From NCBI RefSeq assembly GCF_024704835.1, contig NZ_JAMXBE010000011.1, forward strand, positions 1 to 64,000: a DNA stretch of 64,000 nt, given 5' to 3'. The DNA comes from Parapedobacter tibetensis (GTDB lineage: Bacteria; Bacteroidota; Bacteroidia; Sphingobacteriales; Sphingobacteriaceae). The translations under genes were made by a program, and so were the position numbers. The notes below the pieces were generated by a model. That model was not told the DNA's origin. It was given only the letters and a program-made list of their open reading frames with translations, and ran no database searches. This document shows positions 17,582-27,110 of the stretch, in pieces. Each line of letters starts with the position of its first letter. Within the stretch, counting starts at the first letter, position 1.

Positions 17582-17627
17582 CAAAGATATATGTTTTACT
17601 TTATACTATGCAATACATAGTAGTATA
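17582..17627 (-). promoter_or_regulatory. PadR-pspC promoter with a near-palindromic operator
   Basis: On the minus strand TATCTTTG (17589-17582) fits TAnnTTTG. Upstream, ACTATG-CAATA-CATAGT (17605-17621) is an inverted repeat, with outer TATAC (17602-17606) and GTATA (17623-17627). A palindrome at the -33 position is where a PadR dimer would block transcription. The operator role is inferred. Confidence 0.6.
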
Positions 17628-17818
17628 TAAGATCATAATTTGTTGATTATGAGTTAGAAAAATTTTAAAATCATTTGTTGTGTTTGGTCGTAGGTATTAC
17701 TTGTAATCAAATCTGGGGGACTGGTAAAGCAAGATTCATATGATAAATAAGCAACGACTTCGAATTGGCCAACCAAGGTGCTCTTGTAGATCGCAATTGA
17801 AGTAAGTCTGCTATCAAC

Positions 17819-18556
17819 TTATGTAACCGTATGGCCCATAAGGCTGCTTAGTTGGTTTTCATCGGTGAGATCGAGCCGTAAGGGAGTAATCGAAACCAAA
17901 TTGTTTTCCATCGCCCAACGGTCGGTGTTTTCCTCAGCTGGCTCTAAGGGCATTACCGTAAACCAATAATGTTTTCGCCCCATGGGATCCGTACCGGGCA
18001 CGATTTTGCCATCGTAAAACCGAACCGATTGCCTTGTCCACCTGATGCCCGATGGATACCGAGGGAAGTTTACATTGTATAATGCGGTTTCATCGGGATT
18101 TTCAAGCAACAGTGTCAATGTTTTTTCAACATAAGGTGTCAATAATTCAAAATCTGGCTCCGATTCACCTACCGGAGTGCTCAATGCAATTCCTTTTTTT
18201 CCCAATAATACAGCTTGCTTAGCAGCGGCCAACGTGCCCGAATGCCACATGGAATTTCCGAGATTAGGCCCCATATTGATGCCGGATAAGACAACTTGTA
18301 TACCGCCGCGAAGATGCATCCCCAATGCAACACAATCTGCCGGAGTGCCATTGACTCGATAAGCTTCCATACCATCAAATGCAATGGGGGCTTTTTTATA
18401 GGTCAATGGGCGTGAATGGGTAACAGCGTGTCCCATGGATGACTGCTCTACATCTGGTGCCACAACGACCACTTCTCCAAAACCTATTGCAATCTTTGCT
18501 AATGCGTGTATTCCTGGGCTGTATATGCCATCATCGTTGGTTACTAAAATCCTCAT
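17819..18556 (-). CDS. surE: 5'/3'-nucleotidase SurE (first copy)
   Basis: The 245-residue protein has the SurE signature VTNDDGI near residue 4, the metal-binding S of VEQSSMGHAVT near 39, and GTPADCVALG near 90 followed by LSGINMGPNLGN, where N binds the divalent metal. The C-terminal RFYDGKIVPGTDPMGR...YW segment fits the family. SurE hydrolyses nucleoside monophosphates. It is the first of two surE genes in this window; the second lies at 41139-41915 and has the canonical length. It diverges from a lipid-kinase gene. Confidence 0.93.
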   Translation of the reverse strand: MRILVTNDDGIYSPGIHALAKIAIGFGEVVVVAPDVEQSSMGHAVTHSRPLTYKKAPIAFDGMEAYRVNGTPADCVALGMHLRGGIQVVLSGINMGPNLGNSMWHSGTLAAAKQAVLLGKKGIALSTPVGESEPDFELLTPYVEKTLTLLLENPDETALYNVNFPRYPSGIRWTRQSVRFYDGKIVPGTDPMGRKHYWFTVMPLEPAEENTDRWAMENNLVSITPLRLDLTDENQLSSLMGHTVT

Positions 18557-18654
18557 AATCTATCTTTTACACGTATTACGTTATGGTTGTTTTTTTAAAT
18601 TTCAAACAAGTGATAGCGGTTATTGTTTTTATCCTTAAACGAAGAAGCTTACAG

Positions 18655-19572
18655 ATGAAGCCAGGTGCACACGTATATGTGTTACACAATCCAAATGCAG
18701 GAGACCAAAATAATACCAAAAAAGATCTTGTCAATCTTATTGAATCTGCAGGATTTCCCTGCAAATATGCCTCAGTAAAAGAGAAAGGTTGGCTACGTTT
18801 TAAAAAAAATACGGCCGTCTTGGTCGTTGTTGGTGGTGATGGCACCATCAGGCAGGTGATCAAAGAAATTCTGGATAGGCGATTGCTGGATAAACGACTA
18901 CCAATAGTGCTGTTGCCTAGGGGTACAGCAAATAACTTTGCCAAGACGCTACAACTTTCTCCCAAATTGCTGGATCTGCCACTCCGTATCCATCATGGGC
19001 AAGTAAAAAAAATTGATGTCGGCTTTATTAGTAATATACCGGAACTTTCTTTTTTTTTAGAAGGCTTAGGATTTGGACTTTTACCAGCGCTTATCAAAGC
19101 GATGAGAGAAAGTAATCTATCGGCAGCCAAGGTTAATGGCCAAGAATTGGATATGGCTTTTGCAAAATTAATGCAGATAACCCAACACCATAAGGCAGAG
19201 CATGCCAAGCTAATTGTGGATGGAAGGACTTATGAGGGCAACTTCCTTTTGATCGAAATCCTAAATATTAAATCCATCGGCCCTAACCTGGAGCTTGCAC
19301 CTGATGCAGATCCTTCAGACGGGAAATTCCATGTAGCTTTGTTAAAAGAAGAAATGAGGCAAGCATTTCTAGTATACTTGCAAAACAAAAAAAATGTATC
19401 TTCAAAAAAAATTACGCCAGTAGTCCCTTGGGAGCTTATAGAAGTAACTGACGAGGTAACCGTCGTCTCGGAAAATCGCTTACTCCATGCAGATGATGAA
19501 TTAATGTATCTTAATAAGAAAAAACGCATAAAGGTAGAGGTGAGAACTGGTGTACTGGATGTGGTTTTATAA
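18655..19572 (+). CDS. Diacylglycerol/lipid kinase family protein
   Basis: The product has about 305 residues and begins MKPGAHVYVLHNPNAG. The lipid-kinase catalytic domain carries NPNAG near residue 12, VVGGDGTIRQV near 60 and LPRGTANNFAKTL near 85, which bind ATP and Mg2+. The later FISNIPELSFFLEGLGFGLLP and the C-terminal LELAPDADPSDGKFHVALL are typical of the bacterial YegS/DgkB/sphingosine-kinase-like group. It phosphorylates a membrane lipid, perhaps diacylglycerol or a sphingoid base; the substrate cannot be told. A longer frame starts at 18583, but the family begins close to the internal Met. It lies 24 bases before the trehalose gene and probably shares its transcript. Confidence 0.88.
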   Translation: MKPGAHVYVLHNPNAGDQNNTKKDLVNLIESAGFPCKYASVKEKGWLRFKKNTAVLVVVGGDGTIRQVIKEILDRRLLDKRLPIVLLPRGTANNFAKTLQLSPKLLDLPLRIHHGQVKKIDVGFISNIPELSFFLEGLGFGLLPALIKAMRESNLSAAKVNGQELDMAFAKLMQITQHHKAEHAKLIVDGRTYEGNFLLIEILNIKSIGPNLELAPDADPSDGKFHVALLKEEMRQAFLVYLQNKKNVSSKKITPVVPWELIEVTDEVTVVSENRLLHADDELMYLNKKKRIKVEVRTGVLDVVL

Positions 19573-19596
19573 GTTTAACTAAACGTATTTTATATT

Positions 19597-21798
19597 TTGA
19601 GTAAAATTATCATTGTATCCAATCGATTACCCGTTAAAATCATGCAGGATGGGGACAACTTCGTCATACAACCCAGTGAAGGCGGACTGGCTACCGGATT
19701 GGCTTCCATCCATGAAGAAGGCGAGAATCTGTGGATCGGCTGGCCGGGGTTATCACAGGAAGCATTGGGTGACCTTGACCCGTTTACAGCGAAACTTAAC
19801 AAACTCCGCTTAGTCCCATGTTATTTGAATGAAGAAGAGATAAATGGCTTTTATGAAGGATTCTCTAATGAGATCCTTTGGCCAATATTCCATTATATCT
19901 CCATGTATGCCAATTATGACTTCAATAATTGGGAAATATATAAACGTGTCAACGAGAAATTTAGGGATATCATCTTGCAATATGTGCAACCCAATGATAC
20001 CATTTGGATACATGACTATCAACTGCTGCTGCTCCCTGGTTTGCTTCGGACCTCACTTCCCGAAGCAACCATTGCCTATTTCCAGCACATTCCATTTCCT
20101 TCCCAAGAGCTTTTCCGGCTCATCCCTTGGCGTAGGGAACTACTCGAAGGCATGTTGGGTGCTGATTTACTTGGCTTCCATACGTTTGACGATGTTCGCC
20201 ACTTTGTTAGCTCTGCCACTCGTATAGCAGGTATACGCAGCCACTCCAATCGATTGGAAGTAGACGGGCGGGCCGTTTTTGTGGAGCCATATCCTATGGG
20301 TATTGATAGTGAACGGTTTTCTAAACTGTCTGCTGACAACGATGTACTGCAAGGTGTCTCCCAATTGAAGGAAAACTACAAAGGCCAGAAAATCATACTT
20401 TCTATCGATCGGTTGGATTATAGTAAAGGCATATTGCAACGACTTGAGGCCTTCGATTTGCTTCTTGCCGAAAATCCCGACTTCCATAAAAAATTGACTT
20501 TATACATGATTGTGGTGCCATCACGCGATACCGTCCCTGAATACCAGAAGTTAAAAGATCAAATAGACCGATTGGTAGGCCAAATCAATGCCCAATATGG
20601 GTCGTATGACTGGTATCCCATCGCTTATTTCTACCATAGCTATCCGGTGAAAGAAATCGTTACGCTCTATCATACTGCGGACATTTGCCTCATTACCCCG
20701 CTACGTGATGGAATGAACCTGGTAAGCAAGGAATACGTGGCATGCAAAAATGACTGTTCTGGGGTACTTATCTTGAGCGAAATGGCGGGGGCTTCCAACG
20801 AACTTATTGATGCGCTGATTATAAACCCCAACAATATACATGATATCCGCGATGCCATCATTAAGGCTTTGCAAATGCCTGAACCGGAAATGAAAAAGCG
20901 GATGGAAGCAATGCGATCAGTGGTATTCAAATTTAACATACACCATTGGGCAAAACTATTTTTGAACAGATTACAAGAAATCAGAACAATGCAAACTTCT
21001 ACCAGAGCCCGATTAGTCGGTGACCATGTTGAGCAAACTATGCTATCGCAATACCAACGTGCTACGAGTCGTTTACTGTTGTTGGATTATGATGGCACAT
21101 TAGTAGGCTTCCAAAACGATATAGATAAGGCTTCGCCAGATGAAGAACTCTATACCATACTCGATGCATTGGATGCGGACATATACAATCATTTGGTGAT
21201 TATCAGCGGCCGAAAACATGAAACCCTAGCCCGGTGGTTTGCCGGGAAAAAATATACCCTAGTGGCCGAACATGGTGTTTGGATAAGAGAATCTGAATCA
21301 GACTGGCAATTGCGGAGGGGGCTATCCAACGCATGGAAAACTGAGGTGGCTCCGCTCATGGAATCGTATGCTGACCGCACCCCGGGCGCTTTTGTTGAAG
21401 AGAAGAGTTTTTCATTGGCGTGGCATTACCGCAAAGTACAGGAAGGCTTAGGTGTATTACGCGCAAGCGAATTGAAGAAAAGCCTGCGCGATTTCTCATC
21501 AACTGGTGGTTTGCAGCTCTTGGATGGCGACAAGGTTTTGGAAATCAGGCTGGCTGAAGTAAACAAAGGAAGAGCTACACTAGATATCTTGCATGGAAAT
21601 ACGTATGGTTTTATCCTAGCCATTGGCGATGATAGTACGGATGAAGACACGTTTATGGCCTTGCCCCCGGAGGCGTTCAGTATAAAAGTGGGCGATGCCA
21701 TTTCCGCTGCTCGCTTTTATATGAAGCGGCAAACCGAAACAAGGGCGTTGCTTCGTAAATTGGCAAATATTTCAAAAGCAAACACCGAACAATCATGA
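19597..21798 (+). CDS. Bifunctional trehalose-6-phosphate synthase/phosphatase (OtsA-OtsB fusion)
   Basis: The 733-residue protein is a fusion. Residues 1-470 form a GT20 synthase with VSNRLPVKI, GGLATGL, the IWIHDYQLLLLP loop, DRLDYSKG and LRDGMNLVSKEYVA. Residues about 490-733 form an HAD phosphatase with LLDYDGTLVGF, ISGRKHE and AIGDDSTDED. It makes trehalose from UDP-glucose and glucose-6-phosphate. The start codon is TTG: the first residues SKIIIVSNRL match the family N-terminus and no nearer ATG fits. It lies 24 bases after the lipid kinase. A GH15 enzyme is convergent on the other side and may turn over trehalose or related glucans. Confidence 0.95.
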   Translation: MSKIIIVSNRLPVKIMQDGDNFVIQPSEGGLATGLASIHEEGENLWIGWPGLSQEALGDLDPFTAKLNKLRLVPCYLNEEEINGFYEGFSNEILWPIFHYISMYANYDFNNWEIYKRVNEKFRDIILQYVQPNDTIWIHDYQLLLLPGLLRTSLPEATIAYFQHIPFPSQELFRLIPWRRELLEGMLGADLLGFHTFDDVRHFVSSATRIAGIRSHSNRLEVDGRAVFVEPYPMGIDSERFSKLSADNDVLQGVSQLKENYKGQKIILSIDRLDYSKGILQRLEAFDLLLAENPDFHKKLTLYMIVVPSRDTVPEYQKLKDQIDRLVGQINAQYGSYDWYPIAYFYHSYPVKEIVTLYHTADICLITPLRDGMNLVSKEYVACKNDCSGVLILSEMAGASNELIDALIINPNNIHDIRDAIIKALQMPEPEMKKRMEAMRSVVFKFNIHHWAKLFLNRLQEIRTMQTSTRARLVGDHVEQTMLSQYQRATSRLLLLDYDGTLVGFQNDIDKASPDEELYTILDALDADIYNHLVIISGRKHETLARWFAGKKYTLVAEHGVWIRESESDWQLRRGLSNAWKTEVAPLMESYADRTPGAFVEEKSFSLAWHYRKVQEGLGVLRASELKKSLRDFSSTGGLQLLDGDKVLEIRLAEVNKGRATLDILHGNTYGFILAIGDDSTDEDTFMALPPEAFSIKVGDAISAARFYMKRQTETRALLRKLANISKANTEQS

Positions 21799-21940
21799 AG
21801 TCACCTAATGGATTTATGTTTCTGTGTCTGTCTTCGCACCTTCTTGGGCTGTTACTGCAATGGGTTCCATGCCTGTTGCGTTTATCATGAAATGTTACTA
21901 GAACCTTTCCTATATGCGCTAATAAGTAATAAGTTGCTAC

Positions 21941-23728
21941 TTACCCCATAAAAATCGGGCGATCGAGTTTCATGGAAATGCGATAAGCTGCATTCATGAG
22001 CCCTACATGACTATATGCTTGTGGAAAATTACCCCATTGGCTACCGTCGGTTTCATCCACATCTTCACTGAATAACATTAAGGGGTTTGCGTAGGTGAGC
22101 AACCGTTCGAACGTATCTACTGCTTCGTCTATTCGCCCGACACAGGCCAATGCTTCTACATACCAAAAGGCACAAATCAGGAAAGTTGATTTCGGTTTGC
22201 CAAAATCATCTGGATGCAAATATCGGTAAAACAATCCCTCAGGGGTTTTAAGCTCGCGCTCTAGCGCCATGAGGTGGCTATTGGCACGTTCGGATGCTGG
22301 ATCCAAATAATGCATCATAATGAGCTGTAATGTACTAGCATCTAAGCTTTGGCTTCCAACGGCGTTGGTATAAACCTGTCTTTCCGCCTCATAGCAGCCC
22401 TCGATGTATTGTGCCGCGTTATCCATTAATGATTTGGCTCTTTTCATTAACTTTTCATCTCCTACTATCTTCCCTATTTTATAAGCAGCCGAACTACCAG
22501 CCCATTGGAACAGGTTAGAGTAGCAGTGATGATTCGCAAAATTGCGAAACTCCCAGATTCCGGCATCTTTCTCATCAATGGTTTTCTCCATTTTTCGCAG
22601 AATGTAATCCACCCAAGGCCCAGCATCTGAACGTTCCTTGAAAACAAAACGATAATCGGTATAGAGCGGTAATAACGCGATCATTGCTTGTCCATACACG
22701 TCATTTTGGATATGTTCGTATGCCTGGTTTCCAATTCGTACCGGTTTATTGCCCAGATATCCCGTTAGATGATTGAGGATATGCTCGGTCAACTGAGATT
22801 CTCCATTTATACCATATAATGGTTGGAGCCTTCCGGTATCAGCATGCGTGATGTTGGTAACGTAATTGGCATAGTGTTCCATTTCTTCGAACTGCCCGAT
22901 ATGGTTCAAGGCGGTAATCACATAATAGCTATCGCGCAGCCAACAGTACCGGTAATCCCAATTGCGGCCACTACCCGGATACTCCGGCAGACTGGTGGTA
23001 CTTGCCGCTATAATAGCTCCCGTATCTTCATTTTGGTGGATTTTGAGCGCAAGAGCGGAGCGGATAACCGCTTCTTGATAAAATGTGGATATGGTGGCGT
23101 GCTTTATCCAGGTACGCCAATAGCCGATGGTCTCTCTCAGGAAGTGTTCAACGGTATGTTCAAGGGGGGCTTCCAGCGGTTCGCCATACGTCAATACTAG
23201 GTATTTTGCCTCACTTAATACAAAAGGCTCATCTTTAAAAAAATGACTGACTGGGATATTCGTTGTTAATCGCATTCGTTCAACACCGTTGTTGAATTCA
23301 ACGTGGTTGCTACCCCTAAATTTTTGAAAAGTCCCCAAGCCATAATCGCATACTGGATTGCAGATAATCCGTAATCTTGGCCGGTTATCCAATGGTTCAA
23401 TTTTACGGATAAGCATTAGCGGTTTAAAGTATCGTTCATATTGCCTAAATCGAGGGGCAAAATCTGTAATCCGATAGCTGCCATCTACAGCAGTCACTTC
23501 CGTACGCAGCACATTGGTGTTTTCGATGTAATACTGTTTACTGGTGAATTCTCCGATAGGTTCAGTAGAAAACCTCCCTCCCTTTTCGGGATCCAATAGG
23601 CTACCGAATATAAACGAGCTATCAAATGAAGGCCAGCATAGCCAGGAAATATTGGTATCATGCTGTACATGAGCAATAAAGGAGCAATTTCCAATAATGG
23701 CAGAGTTATAAACGTGTCGATTTTCCAT
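21941..23728 (-). CDS. Glycoside hydrolase family 15 protein (glucoamylase/trehalase-like)
   Basis: The 595-residue protein has the layout of prokaryotic GH15: an N-terminal beta-sandwich (about 1-210, with SWLCWPSFDSSFIFG) and an (alpha/alpha)6 barrel from about 225. The signature GSGRNWDYRYCWLRDSYY is near residue 250, and FLICAFWYVEALACVGR near 525 carries the second acidic region. Members are glucoamylases, glucodextranases or trehalases. Location next to a trehalose synthase favours trehalose or glucan turnover, but that is context only. No signal peptide is visible, so it is probably cytoplasmic. The 142-base gap to the convergent gene holds no clear terminator. Confidence 0.9.
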   Translation of the reverse strand: MENRHVYNSAIIGNCSFIAHVQHDTNISWLCWPSFDSSFIFGSLLDPEKGGRFSTEPIGEFTSKQYYIENTNVLRTEVTAVDGSYRITDFAPRFRQYERYFKPLMLIRKIEPLDNRPRLRIICNPVCDYGLGTFQKFRGSNHVEFNNGVERMRLTTNIPVSHFFKDEPFVLSEAKYLVLTYGEPLEAPLEHTVEHFLRETIGYWRTWIKHATISTFYQEAVIRSALALKIHQNEDTGAIIAASTTSLPEYPGSGRNWDYRYCWLRDSYYVITALNHIGQFEEMEHYANYVTNITHADTGRLQPLYGINGESQLTEHILNHLTGYLGNKPVRIGNQAYEHIQNDVYGQAMIALLPLYTDYRFVFKERSDAGPWVDYILRKMEKTIDEKDAGIWEFRNFANHHCYSNLFQWAGSSAAYKIGKIVGDEKLMKRAKSLMDNAAQYIEGCYEAERQVYTNAVGSQSLDASTLQLIMMHYLDPASERANSHLMALERELKTPEGLFYRYLHPDDFGKPKSTFLICAFWYVEALACVGRIDEAVDTFERLLTYANPLMLFSEDVDETDGSQWGNFPQAYSHVGLMNAAYRISMKLDRPIFMG

Positions 23729-23881
23729 GTATTAACGGCATTTGGTATGTAAGCTAATAAAGCAAAGTCTCATTTATCGTGTCAAAAACAATACCGATGA
23801 AATACTTTTCTTTAGAAATATCCGAAATCCACCACGTATTAAATGATGGTGAGCATCTACAGTGTGATCAATAGCTTTGGA

Positions 23882-24079
23882 CTAACATTTTCGGGATCTC
23901 TTGATCGTGTGTTTACGGTACATATGCAACCCAAACATGGCCATGCCCATGACAACGGCATAGGGCACAATGGGGTGTCCTTGCGGTAAAACGAGTAGAC
24001 TGATTATGCAAAAAATGACAACAAAGACATACACATAGCTAAAATAGGCGTGTATAATAATTTTCTGTAGCTTATTCAT
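23882..24079 (-). CDS. Small membrane protein of unknown function after gldH
   Basis: Starting at MNKLQKIIIHAYFSYVYV gives 65 residues with two membrane helices (about 12-34 and 38-54) and a basic tail KHTIKRSRK. A longer frame to 24115 would overlap the end of gldH by 17 bases. It is likely the last gene of the map-holB-ricT-gldH operon. I do not recognise the family. Confidence 0.6.
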   Translation of the reverse strand: MNKLQKIIIHAYFSYVYVFVVIFCIISLLVLPQGHPIVPYAVVMGMAMFGLHMYRKHTIKRSRKC

Positions 24080-24098
24080 GGCCGGAGGCGTCCTAATA

Positions 24099-24638
24099 TC
24101 ATTCAACCGGTGCAATCCGGATTCCTACGTCGGTTATTTCATCCAACGGATTTTCACGCATATTTTGTTCCAACTTAAATACGTATTTCCCAGTATCAGG
24201 GAATCGAAAATGCTCCTTTAACAATTGTTGATGTGAAAAGGTACTTCCCATCCCACGGCCTAACCAACGGCCATCAGGTTCTGCAAGGCGTACTTCAAAT
24301 CGTTCGGTTGTATCCCTCCCATTAGGTTCGTGCCTATGTACCAATACGAAAATATTAGAATATTTATAATCCGGTGTATGTCTCAAGTTGAGATAAATGT
24401 TATACCTTTTTTTGGTATCCGTAATATGGGCTTCTATTTCCGGCTGGTCTTCATAATGCCATTTACGGTCGGAAATAGCGACGCTATTGTCCAACAAAGC
24501 GGTGTCTGTGCAAGCCGAAGCCAGCATAACGAACAGCATCAGCCAATAACAAAATCGTATAGGTTTTGCTTGCACACAGAGCAGATGCAAACCTATGAGA
24601 TTTCTACCGTTATGTGTTGCTTTGTTGCTGGCCGCCAT
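24099..24638 (-). CDS. gldH: GldH-type lipoprotein
   Basis: The protein has a lipoprotein signal (KPIRFCYWLMLFVMLASAC, Cys being the lipidation site). A mature domain of about 140 residues follows, with RKWHYEDQPEIEAHITDTK, YNIYLNLRHTPDYKYSNIFV, FRFPDTGKYVFKLEQNMR and NPLDEITDVGIRI, the pattern of GldH. GldH belongs to the gliding-motility set of Bacteroidota but occurs also in non-gliding members. The open frame extends to 24698 inside ricT; the Met at 24638 is preferred, leaving about 29 bases of overlap with the ricT end. The start is not certain. Confidence 0.85.
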   Translation of the reverse strand: MAASNKATHNGRNLIGLHLLCVQAKPIRFCYWLMLFVMLASACTDTALLDNSVAISDRKWHYEDQPEIEAHITDTKKRYNIYLNLRHTPDYKYSNIFVLVHRHEPNGRDTTERFEVRLAEPDGRWLGRGMGSTFSHQQLLKEHFRFPDTGKYVFKLEQNMRENPLDEITDVGIRIAPVE

Positions 24639-25935
24639 TTCTTCCTTTTCGGTTATTATTGCCCCGAAAGCGTTTTTTCGGTTTTGAAGGTTTTTCATCC
24701 GGTGCCTTGCTCTCCGGTTTAGTCTGTTTTGCGTGGGCTATTTTATTATCTGGCTTATCCTGCGTTTGCGAGGTGGCGGTGTTTTTACCTTCAGGTTTCC
24801 GTTTGCCCCTACTTGGCCGGCGCTTTTTCTTGTTCCGTTCATCCAAACGGGTGAGGCTATCTTGACCTACTACATTTTCATAATCATAAACTACTTGCTT
24901 CTCCTCCACAATATCGATGACGACGGCTCCAATTTCCTCAGGTTTTATTCCTTCTTTGTTTAGTTGATTGATTTCCCTTACTCGATCCGTTGTGAGCGGA
25001 ATCCAATTTTCCTCACCAGGATAGCTAAACCACATCAGTCTCTTGAAAATATCAGTTTTCTGGAGCCAAGCGGTACCTTTTTGGGTTTCTACCCGCTCAA
25101 TGTTATTGGGAATGTCCTTGAGCGCATCCATGTAGCTATCCAGTTCGTAATTCAGGCAGCATTTGAGCTTTCCACATTGTCCCGCTAGTTTTAAGGTATT
25201 AAGCGAAAGATTTTGGTAACGCGCTGCCGAAGTGGAAACGGTTTTAAAATCGGTCAGCCAGGTAGAGCAGCATAATTCCCTTCCACACGAACCTATCCCC
25301 CCTAAACGGCTGGCTTCCTGCCGCATACCGATTTGGCGCATTTCGATCCGGATTCGGAATGCCTCTGCCATTCGCTTAATGAGCTCCCTGAAATCTACTC
25401 GTCCATCTGCTGTATAGTAAAAAGTGGCTTTGGATTTGTCTCCCTGATAATCTACATCGCTGATTTTCATGGATAGGCCAAGATCAAGAGCCAATTTGCG
25501 GGCCCGGTGCATGGTTTCCCACTCCAAGTCTTTGGCTGCTTGCCATTTCTTGATGTCGGTATCGTTGACTTTACGATAGATCTTTTTGGTTACATCGGCG
25601 ACGTCTACACTGTTTTTCTTCAATTGCAGCCGTACCAATTCACCCGTTATCGACACGTGGCCGATGTCAAATCCACCCGTGGCAGGTTCCACGACCACCA
25701 TTTCTCCCATTTCAAGGTATAGGTTATCGTGATTGACATAAAATTCTTTCCTTGACCCCTTGAACCTAACCTCCACAATGTTGAAGGGTGTATAATTTGT
25801 TGGCATGTCCATGTGGACCAGCCAATCGTAAACATCTAATTTATTACATCCGCTCGTCATACAAGCGCCGTTATTCTGGCAACCTGCAGGTGTGCTACCA
25901 CACCCTCCGCCGGATGAGCAACTGCTACATCCCAT
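24610..25935 (-). CDS. PSP1-domain protein RicT-like, with basic C-terminal tail
   Basis: The 441-residue protein has a Cys-rich N-terminus (MGCSSCSSGGGCGS), a PSP1 domain at about 45-290 (EVRFKGSRKEFYVN, ATFYYTADGRVDFRELIKRM, RQIGMRQEASRLGGIGSCG, CSTWLTDFKTVS, AGQCGKLKCCLNYE) and a long basic low-complexity tail from about 365. RicT (YaaT) works with RicA and RicF in mRNA maturation in Bacillus. The Bacteroidota form is regularly found next to holB and gldH. The Cys clusters could hold an Fe-S or zinc centre. It lies 2 bases after holB. Confidence 0.9.
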   Translation of the reverse strand: MGCSSCSSGGGCGSTPAGCQNNGACMTSGCNKLDVYDWLVHMDMPTNYTPFNIVEVRFKGSRKEFYVNHDNLYLEMGEMVVVEPATGGFDIGHVSITGELVRLQLKKNSVDVADVTKKIYRKVNDTDIKKWQAAKDLEWETMHRARKLALDLGLSMKISDVDYQGDKSKATFYYTADGRVDFRELIKRMAEAFRIRIEMRQIGMRQEASRLGGIGSCGRELCCSTWLTDFKTVSTSAARYQNLSLNTLKLAGQCGKLKCCLNYELDSYMDALKDIPNNIERVETQKGTAWLQKTDIFKRLMWFSYPGEENWIPLTTDRVREINQLNKEGIKPEEIGAVVIDIVEEKQVVYDYENVVGQDSLTRLDERNKKKRRPSRGKRKPEGKNTATSQTQDKPDNKIAHAKQTKPESKAPDEKPSKPKKRFRGNNNRKGRNGGQQQSNT

Positions 25936-25937
25936 AA

Positions 25938-27086
25938 TTATTTATATATTGAGTCCGCCAATTGGTGGATCGTTTGATATTTGAATATTAAAACCAATTG
26001 CAAAGATAAATCTAAAAACAATATTTTCGGATTTGCATTGCGTTCTATATGATAGTGCGCCTTCTCAAATAAATCAATCGCCGGCTCAATTTGGTCCAGA
26101 CGGTAATGTTTACTGAATTTTTGCGCAAAATCCAACTCTGCACTCGGCAAATGGACCAGTTGCGGCATGCGCTCTTTGAGCAACACTACCTGCCTCATCA
26201 TATTAATGGTGTAAAGTAAAAAACTTTTTTGGTTTTCACGCCCTAATTTTGACAATTCCTCTTCACAGGTTTTAATCAGCGATGGGCCAGCGTCTGTAAC
26301 GCAGTGACGCAACCACCGAATCATCAGATCGAAATGACCCTTGGTGTCTTCTCCCAATAAGGTGATGGCTTGTTGTATATTGCCATCGCTGATGAAGGCA
26401 ATTTCGGTGGCTTGATGTTCACCTAATTGCTGAGCAGATATTAGGTATTTGCTTACGCTATCCGTATCAAGGCGATTTATTTTTACTAACTGGGTACGTG
26501 ATATGATGGTGTTTAAGATCTTATCTTGGTTTTCCGCCACCAATAGGAAAAGGGTCTTCGCAGGGGGCTCCTCAATGAGCTTCAACAGGGCATTGCCCTG
26601 CGTATCCAAATATTCCGGCAACCACATGATAAGCACCTTGTATTCAGATTCAAAGACTTTAAAGCTTAGTTTTTTGATAATGTGATGGGCCTCTGCAATA
26701 TTGATGTTGGCCTGCTTGTTTTCAGCGTCTAATTGGTTGCGCCAGAAGTCGAGACCGAGGTAGGGGTTGCCCAAGAAGGCTTTCCGCCATTCATCCGCAT
26801 AAGTAGCGGCCGTATCTTCCTTATGTTTGGCGAAAAAGGGGTACGAAAAATGTAAATCAGGGTGAATGAGCTTGCCATATTTCCTGCATGAAGCACATGC
26901 TCCGCAACTATCATCGGCTTGTTTATTTTCGCAGTTGATGTATTGCGCATAAGCCACAGCCAGCGCCAAGCTACCGCTCCCTTCTGGACCAAGAAAAAGT
27001 TGGGCATGGCTCACGCGATTTTCCCTTACCGTATTGATAAGGTGTCGTTTTGCCTGCTGCTGCCCGATGATTTCTTTAAATAGCAT
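25938..27086 (-). CDS. holB: DNA polymerase III delta' subunit (HolB-like)
   Basis: The product has about 382 residues and begins MLFKEIIGQQQAKRHLINTV. It is an AAA+ clamp-loader subunit: IGQ and GPEGSGSLALA (an altered Walker A without the GKT, as expected of delta'), a zinc module with CENKQADDSCGACASC near residue 65, and LLKLIEEPPAKTLFLL with SRTQ. It takes part in loading the sliding clamp at the replication fork. A longer frame begins with a TTG at 27110, right at the map stop; the internal ATG matches the family start. Translationally close to map and ricT. Confidence 0.88.
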   Translation of the reverse strand: MLFKEIIGQQQAKRHLINTVRENRVSHAQLFLGPEGSGSLALAVAYAQYINCENKQADDSCGACASCRKYGKLIHPDLHFSYPFFAKHKEDTAATYADEWRKAFLGNPYLGLDFWRNQLDAENKQANINIAEAHHIIKKLSFKVFESEYKVLIMWLPEYLDTQGNALLKLIEEPPAKTLFLLVAENQDKILNTIISRTQLVKINRLDTDSVSKYLISAQQLGEHQATEIAFISDGNIQQAITLLGEDTKGHFDLMIRWLRHCVTDAGPSLIKTCEEELSKLGRENQKSFLLYTINMMRQVVLLKERMPQLVHLPSAELDFAQKFSKHYRLDQIEPAIDLFEKAHYHIERNANPKILFLDLSLQLVLIFKYQTIHQLADSIYK

Positions 27087-27110
27087 ATCGCGATTAGAAT
27101 CCGCTTTCAA

